64,000 nucleotides of DNA from Pseudomonas fluorescens (GCF_902497995.1 NZ_CABVII010000007.1:62001-126000); one strand, 5' to 3'; positions 27,401 through 35,992 are shown, counted from the first letter of the stretch. Notes: generated by a model not told the origin, from the sequence alone. A program made the numbers and translations.

Positions 27401-27745
27401 GGTCAGGGCGGCGCCCTTGTTGCCACGTTCTTCTTTTTCGACCTGAACGATGACTTCCTGGCCTTCGCTCAGGACGTCCTTGATGTTGACGCGGCCTTCG
27501 GGGGCTTTCTTGAAGTATTCGCGGGAGATTTCTTTGAGGGGCAGGAAGCCATGGCGCTCAGAGCCGAAATCGACAAAGGCAGCCTCCAGGCTTGGTTCAA
27601 TGCGAGTGATCCGGCCTTTATAGATGTTGGCCTTTTTCTGCTCGCGTGCACCGGATTCGATGTCCAGGTCATAGAGGCGCTGGCCGTCTACCAGTGCAAC
27701 ACGCAACTCTTCGGGTTGGGTTGCGTTAATCAGCATTCTTTTCAT
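24473..27745 (-). CDS. rne: Ribonuclease E
   Basis: The main endoribonuclease of mRNA decay and rRNA/tRNA processing, and scaffold of the degradosome at the inner membrane. The protein is 1090 residues. The catalytic half has the S1 domain after [21 protein letters not shown], the 5' sensor and DNase I-like region with [19 protein letters not shown] and [11 protein letters not shown], and the zinc-link CPRC (C401, C404). The C-terminal half is low complexity: residues about 605-700 are tandem [12 protein letters not shown] arginine-rich repeats, followed by alanine/valine/glutamate-rich sequence. Starting at ATG 27745 ([18 protein letters not shown]) matches the family. A long leader upstream suggests autoregulation. 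A long open frame on the opposite strand is only a composition shadow. Confidence 0.97.
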   Translation of the reverse strand: MKRMLINATQPEELRVALVDGQRLYDLDIESGAREQKKANIYKGRITRIEPSLEAAFVDFGSERHGFLPLKEISREYFKKAPEGRVNIKDVLSEGQEVIVQVEKEERGNKGAALTTFISLAGRYLVLMPNNPRAGGISRRIEGEERNELREALNGLIAPADMGLIVRTAGLGRSSEEMQWDLDYLLQLWTAIKEASLDRSAPFLIYQESNVIIRAIRDYLRQDIGEVLIDSVEAQDEALTFIRQVMPQYASKIKLYEDSVPLFNRFQIESQIETAFQRVVELPSGGSIVIDPTEALVSIDINSARATKGSDIEETALQTNLEAAEEIARQLRLRDIGGLIVIDFIDMTPAKNQRAVEEKVRECLEADRARVQVGRISRFGLLEMSRQRLRPSLGESSGIVCPRCNGTGIIRDVESLSLAILRLIEEEALKDRTAEVRAQVPIPVAAFLLNEKRNSITKIELRTRARIVILPNDHLETPHFEVQRLRDDSPEAAVGQSSYEIAAAAAEVEEVQPAAATRTLVRQEAAVKTAPVRANAPVPAEVVAAAPVAAPAAVPEPSLFKGLVKSLVSLFASKEEPAAPVVVEKPATTERPARNEERRSGRQQSRNRNGRRDEERKPREERAPREERAPREPREERQPREAREETPVVVAREERAPREERAPRAPREERAPRVPREDRKPRGEREERVRELREPLDATPPAVAVAAAATATAEERPARQPREERAPRPPREERQPRAEQAAAAVAEEELTGNEEQLQEDGQEGAEGDRPRRRSRGQRRRSNRRERQRDANGNVIEGSEESESAEGEASETREAPSAADLAAGLAVTAAVASSVISAPAEAQANEQAERATAATLETAPVEAPVIEATTPVEATSAPEIEVAPVQEAQPEVEAAAEPAFVAQAPAVIAEPAVETVAETVTETVREVREEQTAFNWVAEAAVVETPAPAPVAESETTQAMVSEPVVAAAEPAPAVEAPVVAEAVAPVVEAAPVSALTPSGRAPNDPREVRRRKREAERLQKEAELAAAAAPAVVEAAPVVADVVEAAPAPAAEVAAEPVDSAIDEAPRSVQEAVEQREQALEKEHEPKPLV

Positions 27746-28388
27746 GTAGTACCGTCGGTTTCCGGGCTGCCGGAAACGGCGTTCGGCACACACGACTTCT
27801 CATGGTCGGTGTCAGGTGCGTCGGGAGTGGTTGGCCATTCCCGTGTCCAGCGAAGTCCGGCCAATGTGGGCCTTGATCGCGACGTACGCGTCCTGCTTGC
27901 TGTGGCTACTTAAGCACTCAGTCAGGAGGAGGAATCAACCGGCGGCTGTGGACGAGATGAAGCGTCTTGATAAAGCCTAGTGCTACACAGTCCAGCGGTT
28001 GTGCATCTCCACCCTACACGTATCCCTGATAATTCGGGTGCTGCCGCGCGCAGAATCCGCAGCGGGTTGGCATTTACCGTGAGCTCCGAAGGGGGAGGTC
28101 ACGCATCATGGCTAATTTAGGCGTTGTTTCCGAAGCGTTCGCTCGGGGTCGTTCGTAGCTGACTGCACTTTGTGAACTGGCCGTGAATATTTGCTCGCAA
28201 GGCGAGTGAACACTCTGCTTTGCGGCGTGATTCAGGCCTCATGTCACCTGCGCTTGTTACAACTGCAAACTCTACCGTTACGTAGCGAAAGCCCCGTAGG
28301 ACGGCCTCTCGTCCTCGTGAATTGCGATGGTCAGGGCCGGTTTTTGACCGTTGGTCCGCTGTCCATGCCACTTTTGGCGGCGTTCGCG
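27746..28388 (-). other. Long rne leader (5' UTR)
   Basis: About 640 bases between the predicted rne promoter and start codon, with no credible gene on either strand. E. coli rne also has a long leader (about 360 bases) that RNase E itself cleaves. AT-rich patches suitable for RNase E cleavage are scattered in it. The function is inferred from position. Confidence 0.55.
27758..27777 (-). promoter_or_regulatory. Hairpin just upstream of rne start codon
   Basis: GTTTCCGG, 4-base loop, CCGGAAAC: eight perfect pairs ending 12 bases before the rne ATG on the minus strand. No good Shine-Dalgarno sequence lies between it and the start. Since rne is known in enterobacteria to control its own mRNA through leader hairpins, this is a candidate for the same job here. 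Confidence 0.5.
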
Positions 28389-28417
28389 ACTATAGCAGTA
28401 ATGATTAAGTGCTTCAA
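28389..28417 (-). promoter_or_regulatory. Sigma-70 promoter for rne
   Basis: Read on the minus strand: TTGAAG, 17-base spacer, TATAGT. Both hexamers match consensus at five of six or four of six positions with ideal spacing. Transcription would begin near 28382. Confidence 0.72.
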
Positions 28418-28433
28418 TTCCATAAAAAATTGT

Positions 28434-28439
28434 TATCAT
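28434..28439 (+). promoter_or_regulatory. Candidate -10 box of rluC
   Basis: TATCAT ends six bases before the rluC ATG, in AT-rich sequence, and no Shine-Dalgarno is present. A TTCAAT at 28413-28418 (15-base spacing) is the possible -35. If used, the transcript would start at or next to the ATG, a leaderless mRNA. It lies back to back with the rne promoter. Confidence 0.4.
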
Positions 28440-28445
28440 CGCGGC

Positions 28446-29408
28446 ATGACGACTACTGCCCCTTCGACCCCAGCGGTACAACTGCTGGAGGTCTCGCCGG
28501 AATATGCCGGCCAACGTATTGATAATTTCCTTCTCGCTCGGCTCAAAGGCGTGCCCAAGACCTTGATTTACCGCATTTTGCGCAAAGGCGAAGTGCGGGT
28601 GAACAAGGGGCGGATCAAGCCCGAATACAAGCTGCAGGCGGGCGATATCGTGCGCGTGCCGCCGGTTCGGGTGCCTGAGCGCGATGAGCCGGTGCCTCTG
28701 GCCCAGGGCCTGCTGCAGCGACTCGAAGCCTCGATTGTCTTCGAGGACAAGGCGCTGATCGTGATCAACAAGCCTTGCGGCATCGCGGTTCACGGTGGCA
28801 GCGGCTTGACTTACGGGGTGATCGAAGCCTTTCGTCAGTTGCGTCCCGATTGCAAGGAGCTCGAACTGGTTCACCGTCTCGACCGTGATACCTCCGGCCT
28901 GTTGATGATCGCCAAGAAGCGCAGCATGTTGCGCCACTTGCACGCTGCCTTGCGCGGCGATGGTGTCGACAAGCGCTACATGGCGCTGGTTCGCGGTAAC
29001 TGGGCGGCCTCGATCAAGCAAGTCCGAGCGTCGCTCGGCAAGAGCAATTTGCGCTCCGGCGAGCGCATGGTCGAGGTCGACGAGGAGGAGGGCAAGGAGT
29101 CTGTGACCGTGTTCAAGGTCCTGCGTCGCTTCGGCGACTTTGCCACCCTGGTCGAAGCCAAGCCGATCACCGGCCGCACCCACCAGATTCGGGTTCACAC
29201 CTTGCATGCCGGGCATTGCATCGCTGGCGATACCAAGTACGGCGATGAAGGTTTCAGTAAAGAGATTCGCGATCTGGGCGGAAAGCGCCTGTTCCTGCAC
29301 GCCTATCTGTTGACCGTGCCGTTGCCCGATGGTGGCGAACTGAAATTACAGGCACCGGTCGACGAGATGTGGGCCAAGACCGTGGAGCGATTGAGTGCGC
29401 CCATCTGA
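28446..29408 (+). CDS. rluC: 23S rRNA pseudouridine synthase RluC
   Basis: Makes pseudouridines 955, 2504 and 2580 of 23S rRNA (E. coli numbering). The 320-residue protein has an N-terminal S4 RNA-binding domain ([31 protein letters not shown], residues 23-53) and the RluA-family catalytic motif [13 protein letters not shown] with the nucleophile D146. The C-terminal GRTHQIRVH is also typical. The ATG at 28446 begins [13 protein letters not shown]; the frame is open further upstream but within the intergenic region. Divergent from rne, the standard arrangement. The next gene starts inside its end. Confidence 0.95.
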   Translation: MTTTAPSTPAVQLLEVSPEYAGQRIDNFLLARLKGVPKTLIYRILRKGEVRVNKGRIKPEYKLQAGDIVRVPPVRVPERDEPVPLAQGLLQRLEASIVFEDKALIVINKPCGIAVHGGSGLTYGVIEAFRQLRPDCKELELVHRLDRDTSGLLMIAKKRSMLRHLHAALRGDGVDKRYMALVRGNWAASIKQVRASLGKSNLRSGERMVEVDEEEGKESVTVFKVLRRFGDFATLVEAKPITGRTHQIRVHTLHAGHCIAGDTKYGDEGFSKEIRDLGGKRLFLHAYLLTVPLPDGGELKLQAPVDEMWAKTVERLSAPI

Positions 29409-30057
29409 TTACAAGCTGCTGATTTTCGATTGGGATGGCACGCTGGCCGACTCCATTGGTCGGATCGTCGAGGCGATGCACGTAGCGTCCGAGCGATCAG
29501 GGTTTCAGTTGCGCGATGATTTTGCCGTCAAGGGCATCATCGGCCTGGGCTTGCCGGAGGCGATTCGTACCTTGTATCCGGAAATTGGCGATGATGAATT
29601 GGTCGCCTTCCGTCAGCACTATGCCGACCACTACATCGCCTCCGAAGCCGTGCCCTCGCCATTGTTCGAGGGTGTGGTCGAGTCGATGGAAGCGTTTCGC
29701 GCCGACGGGTATCACTTGGCAGTTGCCACAGGCAAGGCCCGTCGGGGGCTGGATCGGGTGCTGAAGTCCCATGGCTGGGAAGATTATTTCGATATCACCC
29801 GGGCCGCCGATGAAACGGCCAGTAAACCCCATCCGCTGATGCTGGAGCAGATTGTCGCGCATTGCGGTGTCCGTCCGGAGCAGGCGTTGATGGTCGGCGA
29901 TTCGTCCTTCGATCTACAGATGGCGCGCAACGCCGGCATGGACTCGGTGGCCGTCAGCTACGGTGCCCAGTCGATCGAGGCGCTGAAGCTGTTCGAGCCG
30001 TGCCTGGCTATCGATCGATTTTCAGAATTACATACCTGGCTGAGTCAGCGGGTCTAA
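29395..30057 (+). CDS. HAD-IA family phosphatase (Gph-like)
   Basis: A 220-residue haloacid-dehalogenase phosphatase. Motif I is [13 protein letters not shown] (D12, D14), motif II is [10 protein letters not shown], the lysine of motif III lies in TASKPHP, and motif IV is [17 protein letters not shown]. Sequence is close to phosphoglycolate phosphatase-like enzymes that follow rluC in many bacteria. It starts with GTG at 29395 overlapping the rluC end by 14 bases, with GGAG upstream, so coupling is likely. The true substrate is uncertain. Confidence 0.92.
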   Translation: MRPSDYKLLIFDWDGTLADSIGRIVEAMHVASERSGFQLRDDFAVKGIIGLGLPEAIRTLYPEIGDDELVAFRQHYADHYIASEAVPSPLFEGVVESMEAFRADGYHLAVATGKARRGLDRVLKSHGWEDYFDITRAADETASKPHPLMLEQIVAHCGVRPEQALMVGDSSFDLQMARNAGMDSVAVSYGAQSIEALKLFEPCLAIDRFSELHTWLSQRV

Positions 30058-30081
30058 CAGGTTTTTGCTGGGGTAGATGTC

Positions 30082-31071
30082 ATGGTTGACGAATGGAAAG
30101 CGCCCGCCAAGGCGAGCGCAGAGAGCGGTGACGAGAAAAGCTGGAAGCTGCTGGAAAAGACTCTGCTGGCCAGCGTGCAGGAGCAGCGTCGGTCCCGTCG
30201 CTGGGGGATCTTCTTCAAGTTGCTGACCTTTGTGTACCTGATTGGCGCGCTGATCCTGTTCACGCCGTTGATGGACATGGAAAAAGCCGCGACTCGCAGT
30301 GGCAACTACACCGCCCTGATCAACGTGACCGGCATGATTGCCGACAAGGAGCCCGCCAGCGCTGACAACATCGTCGGCAGCCTGCGTGCCGCCTTCGAGG
30401 ATGAAAAGGTCAAGGGCGTCATCCTGCGAATCAACAGTCCGGGCGGCAGTCCGGTGCAGTCGGGTTACGTCTATGACGAGATCCTTCGCTTGCGCGGTCT
30501 GCATCCGGATACCAGGGTTTACGCGGTGATCTCCGACCTGGGGGCTTCCGGCGCTTACTACATCGCCAGTGCGGCCGATCAGATCTATGCCGACAAGGCG
30601 AGCCTGGTGGGCTCCATCGGTGTGACGGCGGCCGGTTATGGTTTTGTCGGCACCATGGAAAAGCTGGGTGTCGAGCGGCGTACCTACACCTCGGGCGAGC
30701 ACAAGTCGTTCCTCGATCCGTTCCAGCCCCAGAAGCCTGAAGAAACGCAGTTCTGGCAGGGTGTGCTCGATACCACTCATCAGCAGTTCATTGCCAGCGT
30801 CAAGAAAGGGCGTGGCGACCGCCTCAAGGACAAGGAACATCCGGAGCTGTTCTCCGGCCTGGTCTGGTCTGGCGAGCAGGCGCTACCGCTTGGGCTGATC
30901 GATGGCCTGGGCAGTGCCAGTTCCGTGGCGCGTGATGTGATTGGCGAGAAAGAGCTGGTGGACTTCACTGTTCAGGAGTCGCCGTTCGATCGCTTCTCGA
31001 AAAAGCTCGGTGCCAGTGTGGCTGAGCATTTGGCGATGTGGATGGGGTTTCAGGGGCCGTCGCTGCGCTGA
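30082..31071 (+). CDS. sppA: Signal peptide peptidase SppA
   Basis: A membrane-bound serine protease of peptidase family S49 that degrades cleaved signal peptides. This is the short form, 329 residues, with one helix at residues 44-63 (FFKLLTFVYLIGALILFTP) after a charged cytoplasmic start. The nucleophile is S156 in DLGASGAYYIAS and the general base fits K208 in SGEHKSFLDP, spaced 52 residues as in the Bacillus enzyme. NSPGGSPVQSG precedes it. It follows the HAD gene by 24 bases and is probably cotranscribed. Confidence 0.95.
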   Translation: MVDEWKAPAKASAESGDEKSWKLLEKTLLASVQEQRRSRRWGIFFKLLTFVYLIGALILFTPLMDMEKAATRSGNYTALINVTGMIADKEPASADNIVGSLRAAFEDEKVKGVILRINSPGGSPVQSGYVYDEILRLRGLHPDTRVYAVISDLGASGAYYIASAADQIYADKASLVGSIGVTAAGYGFVGTMEKLGVERRTYTSGEHKSFLDPFQPQKPEETQFWQGVLDTTHQQFIASVKKGRGDRLKDKEHPELFSGLVWSGEQALPLGLIDGLGSASSVARDVIGEKELVDFTVQESPFDRFSKKLGASVAEHLAMWMGFQGPSLR

Positions 31072-31132
31072 TTTTATCGTTGTCTGGTGGGGGGCTGTCC
31101 GTAGCCTCGCCATTTGGGCCTTGCACCGGTTA

Positions 31133-31239
31133 ACTGGAGCTGGCTTGCCAGCGAAAGCGGTGGATCAATTGACGCATTCATCGCCTGGACGGACGCTTTC
31201 GCTGCGGTGCGGCGATCCGACAAGCCAGCTCCTGCAGGG
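31133..31239. repeat. REP-like inverted pair with inserted GCGGTGCGGCGATCCGAC segment
   Basis: The left arm reads ACTGGAGCTGGCTTGCCAGC then GAAAGCG, the right arm CGCTTTCGCT, then GCGGTGCGGCGATCCGAC, then AAGCCAGCTCCTGCAGGG. The inserted segment recurs in other REP arms of this window at 45722, 52195 and 57690. Confidence 0.65.
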
Positions 31240-31254
31240 CGGGCGGTTTGTTAT

Positions 31255-31833
31255 TTATGGAATCTGCACGCCTTCGGCCAGCAGCATATCGATCAGGCGA
31301 ATCAGCGGCAGGCCGATCAGGCTGGTGGCGTCAGGGCCTTCGGTGCTTTGAAACAGGCTCACCCCCAACCCTTCGGCCTTGAAGCTGCCAGCGCAGTCAT
31401 AGGGTTGTTCGGCGCGCAGGTAGCGTTCGATGCGCGCGGTATCGAGTGGGCGCATATGTACGGTGAACGGCACACAGTCGACCTGACAGTCGCCCGTCTG
31501 GCTGTTGAGCAGGGCCAGGCCGGTCAGGAAGGTGACACTGGCACCGCTTGCGGCCAGGAGCTGCTCCCGGGCCTTGTCGAACGTATGGGGCTTGCCGATG
31601 ATCCGCTCGCCCAGCACGGCGACCTGGTCGGAACCGATGATCAGGTGATCGCGATGGCTATCGGCCAGTGCGCGGGCCTTGGCCTCGGCGAGGCGTTTTA
31701 CCAGCTCGATCGCGGACTCTTCCGGGCGATGGCTTTCGTCGATATCCGGTGAGCTGCAGGTAAACGGCAGCTGCAGGCGGGCCAGCAACTCCCGGCGATA
31801 AACCGAGCTTGAAGCGAGTAATAAAGGCAGCAT
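31255..31833 (-). CDS. Maf/YceF nucleotide pyrophosphatase
   Basis: A 192-residue Maf-family pyrophosphatase, which removes modified nucleotides such as m7GTP from the pool. It begins LPLLLASSSVYRRELLARL with the conserved SxxR, carries GSDQVAV with the catalytic aspartate, and YDCAGSFKAEGLG near the C terminus. The YceF-subgroup tone and position beside yceD-rpmF favour the 7-methyl-GTP form. The ATG at 31833 has GGAG six bases upstream; other in-frame ATGs lie at 31839 and 31845. It is divergent from yceD. Confidence 0.93.
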   Translation of the reverse strand: MLPLLLASSSVYRRELLARLQLPFTCSSPDIDESHRPEESAIELVKRLAEAKARALADSHRDHLIIGSDQVAVLGERIIGKPHTFDKAREQLLAASGASVTFLTGLALLNSQTGDCQVDCVPFTVHMRPLDTARIERYLRAEQPYDCAGSFKAEGLGVSLFQSTEGPDATSLIGLPLIRLIDMLLAEGVQIP

Positions 31834-31901
31834 GCGCATCTCCATAAGGCAGGTGCGAATTCTAACGAGGTGACCAAGTGACGGACAGGGCTGAATTTCC
31901 T

Positions 31902-31929
31902 TTGACATGCCCGGGGGCATCCCTATAAT
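31902..31929 (+). promoter_or_regulatory. Near-consensus sigma-70 promoter of yceD-rpmF-plsX-fab genes
   Basis: TTGACA (31902-31907), 16-base spacer, TATAAT (31924-31929): both hexamers are perfect. The -10 is followed by GCTGCGCC, a GC-rich discriminator. Transcription would start around 31935-31938, at or within a few bases of the yceD ATG at 31939. Confidence 0.9.
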
Positions 31930-31938
31930 GCTGCGCCT

Positions 31939-32466
31939 ATGTTGAATGACCCGATTCCACCTCACGTTGACCCGCGCAAATTGGCTGACCGTGGCACCAC
32001 CCTTCAAGGTGAACTGCTGCTGGCCGATTTGGAGAGACTCTGCGACCCGCTTTCCGATACTGTCGGTACGGTGCAGGCTAAATTCGTTTTTGAACGAGAT
32101 GAACGTAAGTCTGTGGTCATCCACAGCTTTATCGACACCGAGGTCAAAATGGTTTGCCAGCGTTGTCTTGAGCTGGTCACCCTGCCGATCCATAGCGAAT
32201 GCAGTTATGCTGTGGTGAAGGAGGGTGCGAATACCCAGTCGTTGCCGAAAGGTTATGACGTGCTGGAACTGGGCGAAGATCCATTGGATCTGCAGTCACT
32301 GATCGAGGAGGAGCTTCTGCTCGCCTTGCCCATTGTGCCTGCTCATCATCCGGAAGAATGCCAGCAGCCGGCGGGTCTCGATGAGCCCGAACCGAGCGAG
32401 GACGAGGTAACGCGGTCCAACCCGTTCAGTGTATTGGCGCAGTTAAAGCGTGACCCAAACGTTTAG
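31939..32466 (+). CDS. yceD: YceD family protein (DUF177), 23S rRNA accumulation protein
   Basis: A 175-residue acidic protein of the YceD/DUF177 family that always precedes rpmF. Conserved cysteines lie in MVCQRCLELVTLP and the acidic C terminus contains EDPLDLQSLIEEELLLALP. It has been linked to 23S rRNA processing or accumulation. It has practically no leader: the -10 box ends nine bases before the ATG and there is no Shine-Dalgarno, so the mRNA may be leaderless. Confidence 0.92.
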   Translation: MLNDPIPPHVDPRKLADRGTTLQGELLLADLERLCDPLSDTVGTVQAKFVFERDERKSVVIHSFIDTEVKMVCQRCLELVTLPIHSECSYAVVKEGANTQSLPKGYDVLELGEDPLDLQSLIEEELLLALPIVPAHHPEECQQPAGLDEPEPSEDEVTRSNPFSVLAQLKRDPNV

Positions 32467-32479
32467 GAGTTAATCAATT

Positions 32480-32662
32480 ATGGCTGTTCAGCAGAACAAA
32501 AAATCCCGCTCTGCCCGTGACATGCGTCGTTCGCACGACGCCCTGACGGCAAGCACGCTGTCTGTAGAAAAAACCACCGGTGAAGTTCACCTGCGTCACC
32601 ACGTATCGCCAGAAGGCGTATACCGTGGCCGTAAAGTGATCGACAAGGGCGCTGACGAGTAA
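32480..32662 (+). CDS. rpmF: 50S ribosomal protein L32
   Basis: A 60-residue basic ribosomal protein starting [21 protein letters not shown], the standard L32 opening, with [17 protein letters not shown] near the end. It lacks the CxxC zinc motif found in some L32 proteins. The ribosome site TTAGGAG lies eight bases before the ATG. Thirteen bases after yceD and three before plsX, it links ribosome and phospholipid synthesis in one operon. Confidence 0.98.
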   Translation: MAVQQNKKSRSARDMRRSHDALTASTLSVEKTTGEVHLRHHVSPEGVYRGRKVIDKGADE

Positions 32663-32665
32663 TCC

Positions 32666-33676
32666 TTGTCCGCTCAAGTCATCGCGATTGACGCAATGGG
32701 CGGGGACTTCGGTCCCCGCAGCATTGTCCAGGCCAGCCTTGCTTGTCTGAATGCCACGCCCTCGTTACACCTGACCCTTGTCGGTCAACCCTCACTCCTT
32801 GAAGAATTGCTCTCTGGCCAATCGGCTGTGGATCGCGCGCGCCTGTCGATTGTGCCGGCGAGCGAAGTCATCACCATGGACGAAAAACCGGCCCAGGCCT
32901 TGCGTGGCAAGCCTGATTCGTCGATGCGCGTGGCGCTGGAGTTGTTGCGCGATGGCAAGGTCCAGGCCTGCGTCAGTGCCGGCAACACCGGCGCGTTGAT
33001 GGCGTTGTCGCGATTTGTGCTCAAGACCCTGCCGGGCATCGATCGGCCGGCCATGGTGGCGGCGATTCCGACACAGAAGGGTTACTGCCAGTTGCTCGAT
33101 CTGGGTGCCAACGTCGATTGCAGTGCCGAGCATCTGTTGCAGTTTGCGGTGATGGGTTCGGTCGCGGCAGAAACCCTGGGTATCGTTCGTCCTCGGGTCG
33201 CGTTGCTGAATATCGGTACCGAAGATATCAAGGGCAATCAACAGGTCAAGCTGGCAGCGACCTTGTTGCAGAGCGCCCGCGGCATCAACTACATCGGTTT
33301 TGTCGAGGGTGACGGTCTGTACCGCGGCGAGGCGGATGTGGTGGTGTGTGACGGGTTTGTCGGCAACATCCTGCTCAAGTCCAGCGAAGGCCTGGCGACC
33401 ATGATTGCCGGGCGCATCGAAGCCCTGTTCAAAAAAAACCTTGCATCAAAAGTAGTTGGCGCCATGGCGCTGCCGCTGATGAAGCGGCTGCAAGCCGATC
33501 TGGCGCCTGCGCGGCATAATGGCGCCAGTTTCCTCGGGTTGCAGGGGATCGTCGTGAAAAGCCACGGCTCGGCCGGGGTTCAGGGCTTTCAGAGTGCCAT
33601 TGCCCGGGCGTTGATCGAGATTCAGGAAAACCTGCCGGAAAGGATTCACGGTCGTCTGGAGGATTTGTTGCTTTAG
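32666..33676 (+). CDS. plsX: Phosphate acyltransferase PlsX
   Basis: Makes acyl-phosphate from acyl-ACP for phospholipid synthesis. The 336-residue protein begins [13 protein letters not shown], the family signature, with [13 protein letters not shown] and [15 protein letters not shown] further on. The start appears to be a TTG at 32666 directly after the rpmF stop, with no ATG available before residue 11, so initiation probably depends on coupling to rpmF translation. Confidence 0.95.
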   Translation: MSAQVIAIDAMGGDFGPRSIVQASLACLNATPSLHLTLVGQPSLLEELLSGQSAVDRARLSIVPASEVITMDEKPAQALRGKPDSSMRVALELLRDGKVQACVSAGNTGALMALSRFVLKTLPGIDRPAMVAAIPTQKGYCQLLDLGANVDCSAEHLLQFAVMGSVAAETLGIVRPRVALLNIGTEDIKGNQQVKLAATLLQSARGINYIGFVEGDGLYRGEADVVVCDGFVGNILLKSSEGLATMIAGRIEALFKKNLASKVVGAMALPLMKRLQADLAPARHNGASFLGLQGIVVKSHGSAGVQGFQSAIARALIEIQENLPERIHGRLEDLLL

Positions 33677-33801
33677 GCGTTTTCGTCGGACAATGCTTAA
33701 ATGTGACCGCTCGGTTAGATTGGCTATCCAATTGTCAGTTTTCTTGCGTCCCCGGGCGGGACGCCAATTCTTCGGCGACAAGATCATTAGGGGCTTGTTA
33801 C

Positions 33802-34740
33802 ATGTCTGCATCCCTCGCATTCGTCTTTCCGGGACAGGGTTCGCAGTCCCTCGGCATGCTGGCCGAGTTGGGCGCGCAACATCCGGTCGTCCTCGACACC
33901 TTCAAAGAAGCTTCCGATGCCCTGGGTTACGACCTGTGGGCACTGACCCAGCAAGGGCCGGAAGAACAACTCAATCAAACCGATAAAACCCAGCCGGCCA
34001 TTTTGACCGCCTCGATCGCCTTGTGGCGTCTGTGGCTGGCTGAAGGCGGCGCGCGTCCGGCTTATGTGGCCGGTCACAGCCTGGGCGAATACAGCGCACT
34101 GGTGGCCGCAGGCAGCCTGAGCCTGGGCGACGCGGTGAAGCTGGTCGAGCGCCGCGGTCAGCTGATGCAGGAAGCCGTTCCGGCCGGGCAGGGCGGCATG
34201 GCCGCGATCCTCGGCCTGGAAGATGCCGACGTGCTGGCGGCCTGTGCCGAAGCGGCGCAAGGCGAGGTGGTCAGCGCGGTCAACTTCAATTCCCCAGGCC
34301 AGGTGGTTATCGCCGGTGCCAAGGCGGCGGTCGAGCGCGCCATCGAAGGCTGCAAGGCTCGTGGCGCCAAGCGCGCCATGCCATTGCCGGTCAGCGTGCC
34401 GTCGCACTGCGAGCTGATGCGTCCGGCAGCCGAACGTTTCGCCGAATCGATCGCTGCGATCGACTGGCAGGCACCACAGATTCCAGTGGTACAAAACGTC
34501 AGCGCCAACGTGCCGGCGGATCTGGAAACCCTCAAGCGCGATCTGCTTGAGCAGCTCTACAAGCCTGTTCGCTGGGTCGAGTCGGTCCAGGCGCTGGCTG
34601 CCAAAGGCGCGACCCAACTGGTCGAATGCGGCCCCGGCAAAGTACTGGCCGGTCTGAACAAACGCTGCGCCGAAGGCGTATCGACATCCAACCTCAATAC
34701 CCCAGACGCTTTCGCTGCCGCCCGTGCAGCGCTGGCCTGA
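33802..34740 (+). CDS. fabD: Malonyl-CoA:ACP transacylase
   Basis: Transfers malonyl groups from CoA to acyl carrier protein for fatty-acid synthesis. The 312-residue protein has the nucleophile S93 in VAGHSLGEYSAL and the catalytic H202 in PVSVPSHCELM, with FVFPGQGSQ at the N terminus and the arginine of LVERRGQLMQ. The ATG at 33802 has AGGGG nine bases upstream. It follows plsX by 125 bases and is 16 bases from fabG. Confidence 0.97.
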   Translation: MSASLAFVFPGQGSQSLGMLAELGAQHPVVLDTFKEASDALGYDLWALTQQGPEEQLNQTDKTQPAILTASIALWRLWLAEGGARPAYVAGHSLGEYSALVAAGSLSLGDAVKLVERRGQLMQEAVPAGQGGMAAILGLEDADVLAACAEAAQGEVVSAVNFNSPGQVVIAGAKAAVERAIEGCKARGAKRAMPLPVSVPSHCELMRPAAERFAESIAAIDWQAPQIPVVQNVSANVPADLETLKRDLLEQLYKPVRWVESVQALAAKGATQLVECGPGKVLAGLNKRCAEGVSTSNLNTPDAFAAARAALA

Positions 34741-34756
34741 ATCAGGAGAAGCTTGC

Positions 34757-35500
34757 ATGAGTCTGCAAGGTAAAGTTGCACTGGTCACCGGTGCGAGCCG
34801 CGGTATCGGCCAGGCTATCGCCCTGGAGCTGGGTCGTCAGGGCGCCATCGTTGTCGGCACCGCGACCACCGCTTCGGGTGCCGAGCGCATCGCCGCTACG
34901 CTGAAGGAAAACGGTATTCAGGGCACTGGCCTGGAGCTCAATGTCACCAGCAATGAATCCGTCGCTGCTGTCCTGGCGAGCATTCAGGAACAGTTCGGTG
35001 CACCGGCGATCCTGGTCAACAATGCCGGCATCACCCGCGATAACCTGATGATGCGGATGAAAGACGACGAGTGGCATGACGTCGTCGATACCAATCTGAA
35101 CAGTCTGTTCCGCCTGTCCAAGGGTGTTTTGCGCGGCATGACCAAGGCCCGCTGGGGACGAATTATCAGTATTGGTTCGGTTGTGGGTGCCATGGGCAAC
35201 GCAGGCCAAGTAAACTACGCTGCCGCCAAGGCCGGCCTGGAAGGTTTCAGCCGTGCACTGGCCCGTGAAGTCGGTTCGCGTTCGATTACGGTAAACTCGG
35301 TGGCCCCAGGGTTCATCGACACCGATATGACCCGCGAACTGCCCGAGGCACAGCGTGAAGCCTTGCAGGCGCAGATTCCGCTGGGCCGTCTGGGACAAGC
35401 TCAAGAGATCGCGTCTGTGGTCGCTTTTCTTGCATCCGACGGTGCGGCTTACGTGACTGGGGCTACAATCCCGGTGAACGGCGGGATGTACATGAGTTAA
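34757..35500 (+). CDS. fabG: 3-oxoacyl-ACP reductase
   Basis: NADPH-dependent reductase of the fatty-acid elongation cycle. The 247-residue SDR shows TGASRGIGQAI, NNAG (88-91), S141 in IISIGSVVG, and Y154/K158 in YAAAK. Its end IPVNGGMYMS is typical for FabG. AGGAG lies about 10 bases before the ATG at 34757. Confidence 0.97.
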   Translation: MSLQGKVALVTGASRGIGQAIALELGRQGAIVVGTATTASGAERIAATLKENGIQGTGLELNVTSNESVAAVLASIQEQFGAPAILVNNAGITRDNLMMRMKDDEWHDVVDTNLNSLFRLSKGVLRGMTKARWGRIISIGSVVGAMGNAGQVNYAAAKAGLEGFSRALAREVGSRSITVNSVAPGFIDTDMTRELPEAQREALQAQIPLGRLGQAQEIASVVAFLASDGAAYVTGATIPVNGGMYMS

Positions 35501-35611
35501 ATGTGACGGACCGTTTCAAAAAAATGTCATACGAGCTGTCTAAAATCCGTTATAAAGCTGCAATCTATTTATAGGCAGAGGGCCACCGGGTTTGAGGAGT
35601 GAAGCTTTCAG
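35501..35611. other. fabG-acpP intergenic region, first part
   Basis: About 110 bases, AT-rich in places (for example TTATAAAGC near 35554), with no gene. It precedes the acpP promoter. I see no strong terminator after fabG, so read-through into acpP is likely in addition to the dedicated promoter. Confidence 0.4.
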
Positions 35612-35625
35612 TTGAAAAACTGAAA
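35606..35625. other. Small inverted repeat at the acpP -35 box
   Basis: TTTCAGTT, loop GAAA, AACTGAAA: eight perfect pairs that overlap the -35 hexamer of the acpP promoter. It may be an operator or a weak attenuator of read-through from fabG. Confidence 0.4.
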
Positions 35626-35639
35626 AGTCTTTCTATACA
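35612..35639 (+). promoter_or_regulatory. acpP promoter
   Basis: TTGAAA (35612-35617), 16-base spacer, TATACA (35634-35639). Start of transcription near 35646 gives a leader of about 46 bases for the very highly expressed acpP gene. Confidence 0.7.
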
Positions 35640-35669
35640 CTTACCCACTGGCCAGCTGCCTGAATTTGT

Positions 35670-35690
35670 CCATTAGGAGTGAAAACAAGG
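35670..35690 (+). promoter_or_regulatory. acpP ribosome binding site and RgsA target
   Basis: The leader segment CCATTAGGAGT followed by GAAAACAAGG contains the AGGAG ribosome site and ends one base before the ATG. The RgsA gene at 42321-42341 has CCATTAGGAGT followed by AAAACAAAGG on the strand opposite to its transcript, so the sRNA is complementary to this site over 11 straight bases plus about nine more after a one-base bulge. Confidence 0.8.
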
Positions 35691-35691
35691 T

Positions 35692-35928
35692 ATGAGCACC
35701 ATCGAAGAGCGCGTCAAGAAAATCGTTGCCGAGCAACTGGGCGTTAAAGAAGAAGAAGTGGTCAACACTGCTTCCTTCGTTGAAGACCTGGGTGCTGACT
35801 CCCTTGACACCGTTGAGCTGGTGATGGCTCTGGAAGAGGAATTCGAGACCGAAATCCCTGACGAAGAAGCCGAGAAGATCACTACTGTACAAGCTGCAAT
35901 CGACTACGTTACCAACCACCAGGCGTAA
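35692..35928 (+). CDS. acpP: Acyl carrier protein
   Basis: The 78-residue acidic carrier of growing acyl chains; 4'-phosphopantetheine attaches to S37 in the [10 protein letters not shown] motif. It is a four-helix protein with the usual [13 protein letters not shown] start and [16 protein letters not shown] end. It has its own promoter as well as lying in the fabD-fabG-acpP-fabF order, and is followed by a strong terminator. Its ribosome site is complementary to the RgsA sRNA encoded 6.6 kb downstream. Confidence 0.98.
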   Translation: MSTIEERVKKIVAEQLGVKEEEVVNTASFVEDLGADSLDTVELVMALEEEFETEIPDEEAEKITTVQAAIDYVTNHQA

Positions 35929-35957
35929 TAGCCTGTAGTCGTTGCTTGCTGTCATGG

Positions 35958-35992
35958 AAAAACCGCACTGCCATCATGGCGTGCGGTTTTTT
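35958..35992 (+). terminator. Rho-independent terminator after acpP
   Basis: AAAAACCGCACTGCCAT, loop, ATGGCGTGCGGTTTTTT. A strong stem with T run between acpP and fabF; it sets high acpP mRNA apart from the downstream genes. Confidence 0.9.

Noticed and set aside
24467..27913. An open frame of 1148 codons on the plus strand opposite rne
   Set aside because: Its product is Phe/Gly/Ala/Arg-rich low complexity that mirrors rne codon use; no family recognition, and rne on the other strand is certain. Long antisense frames are common in GC-rich genomes.
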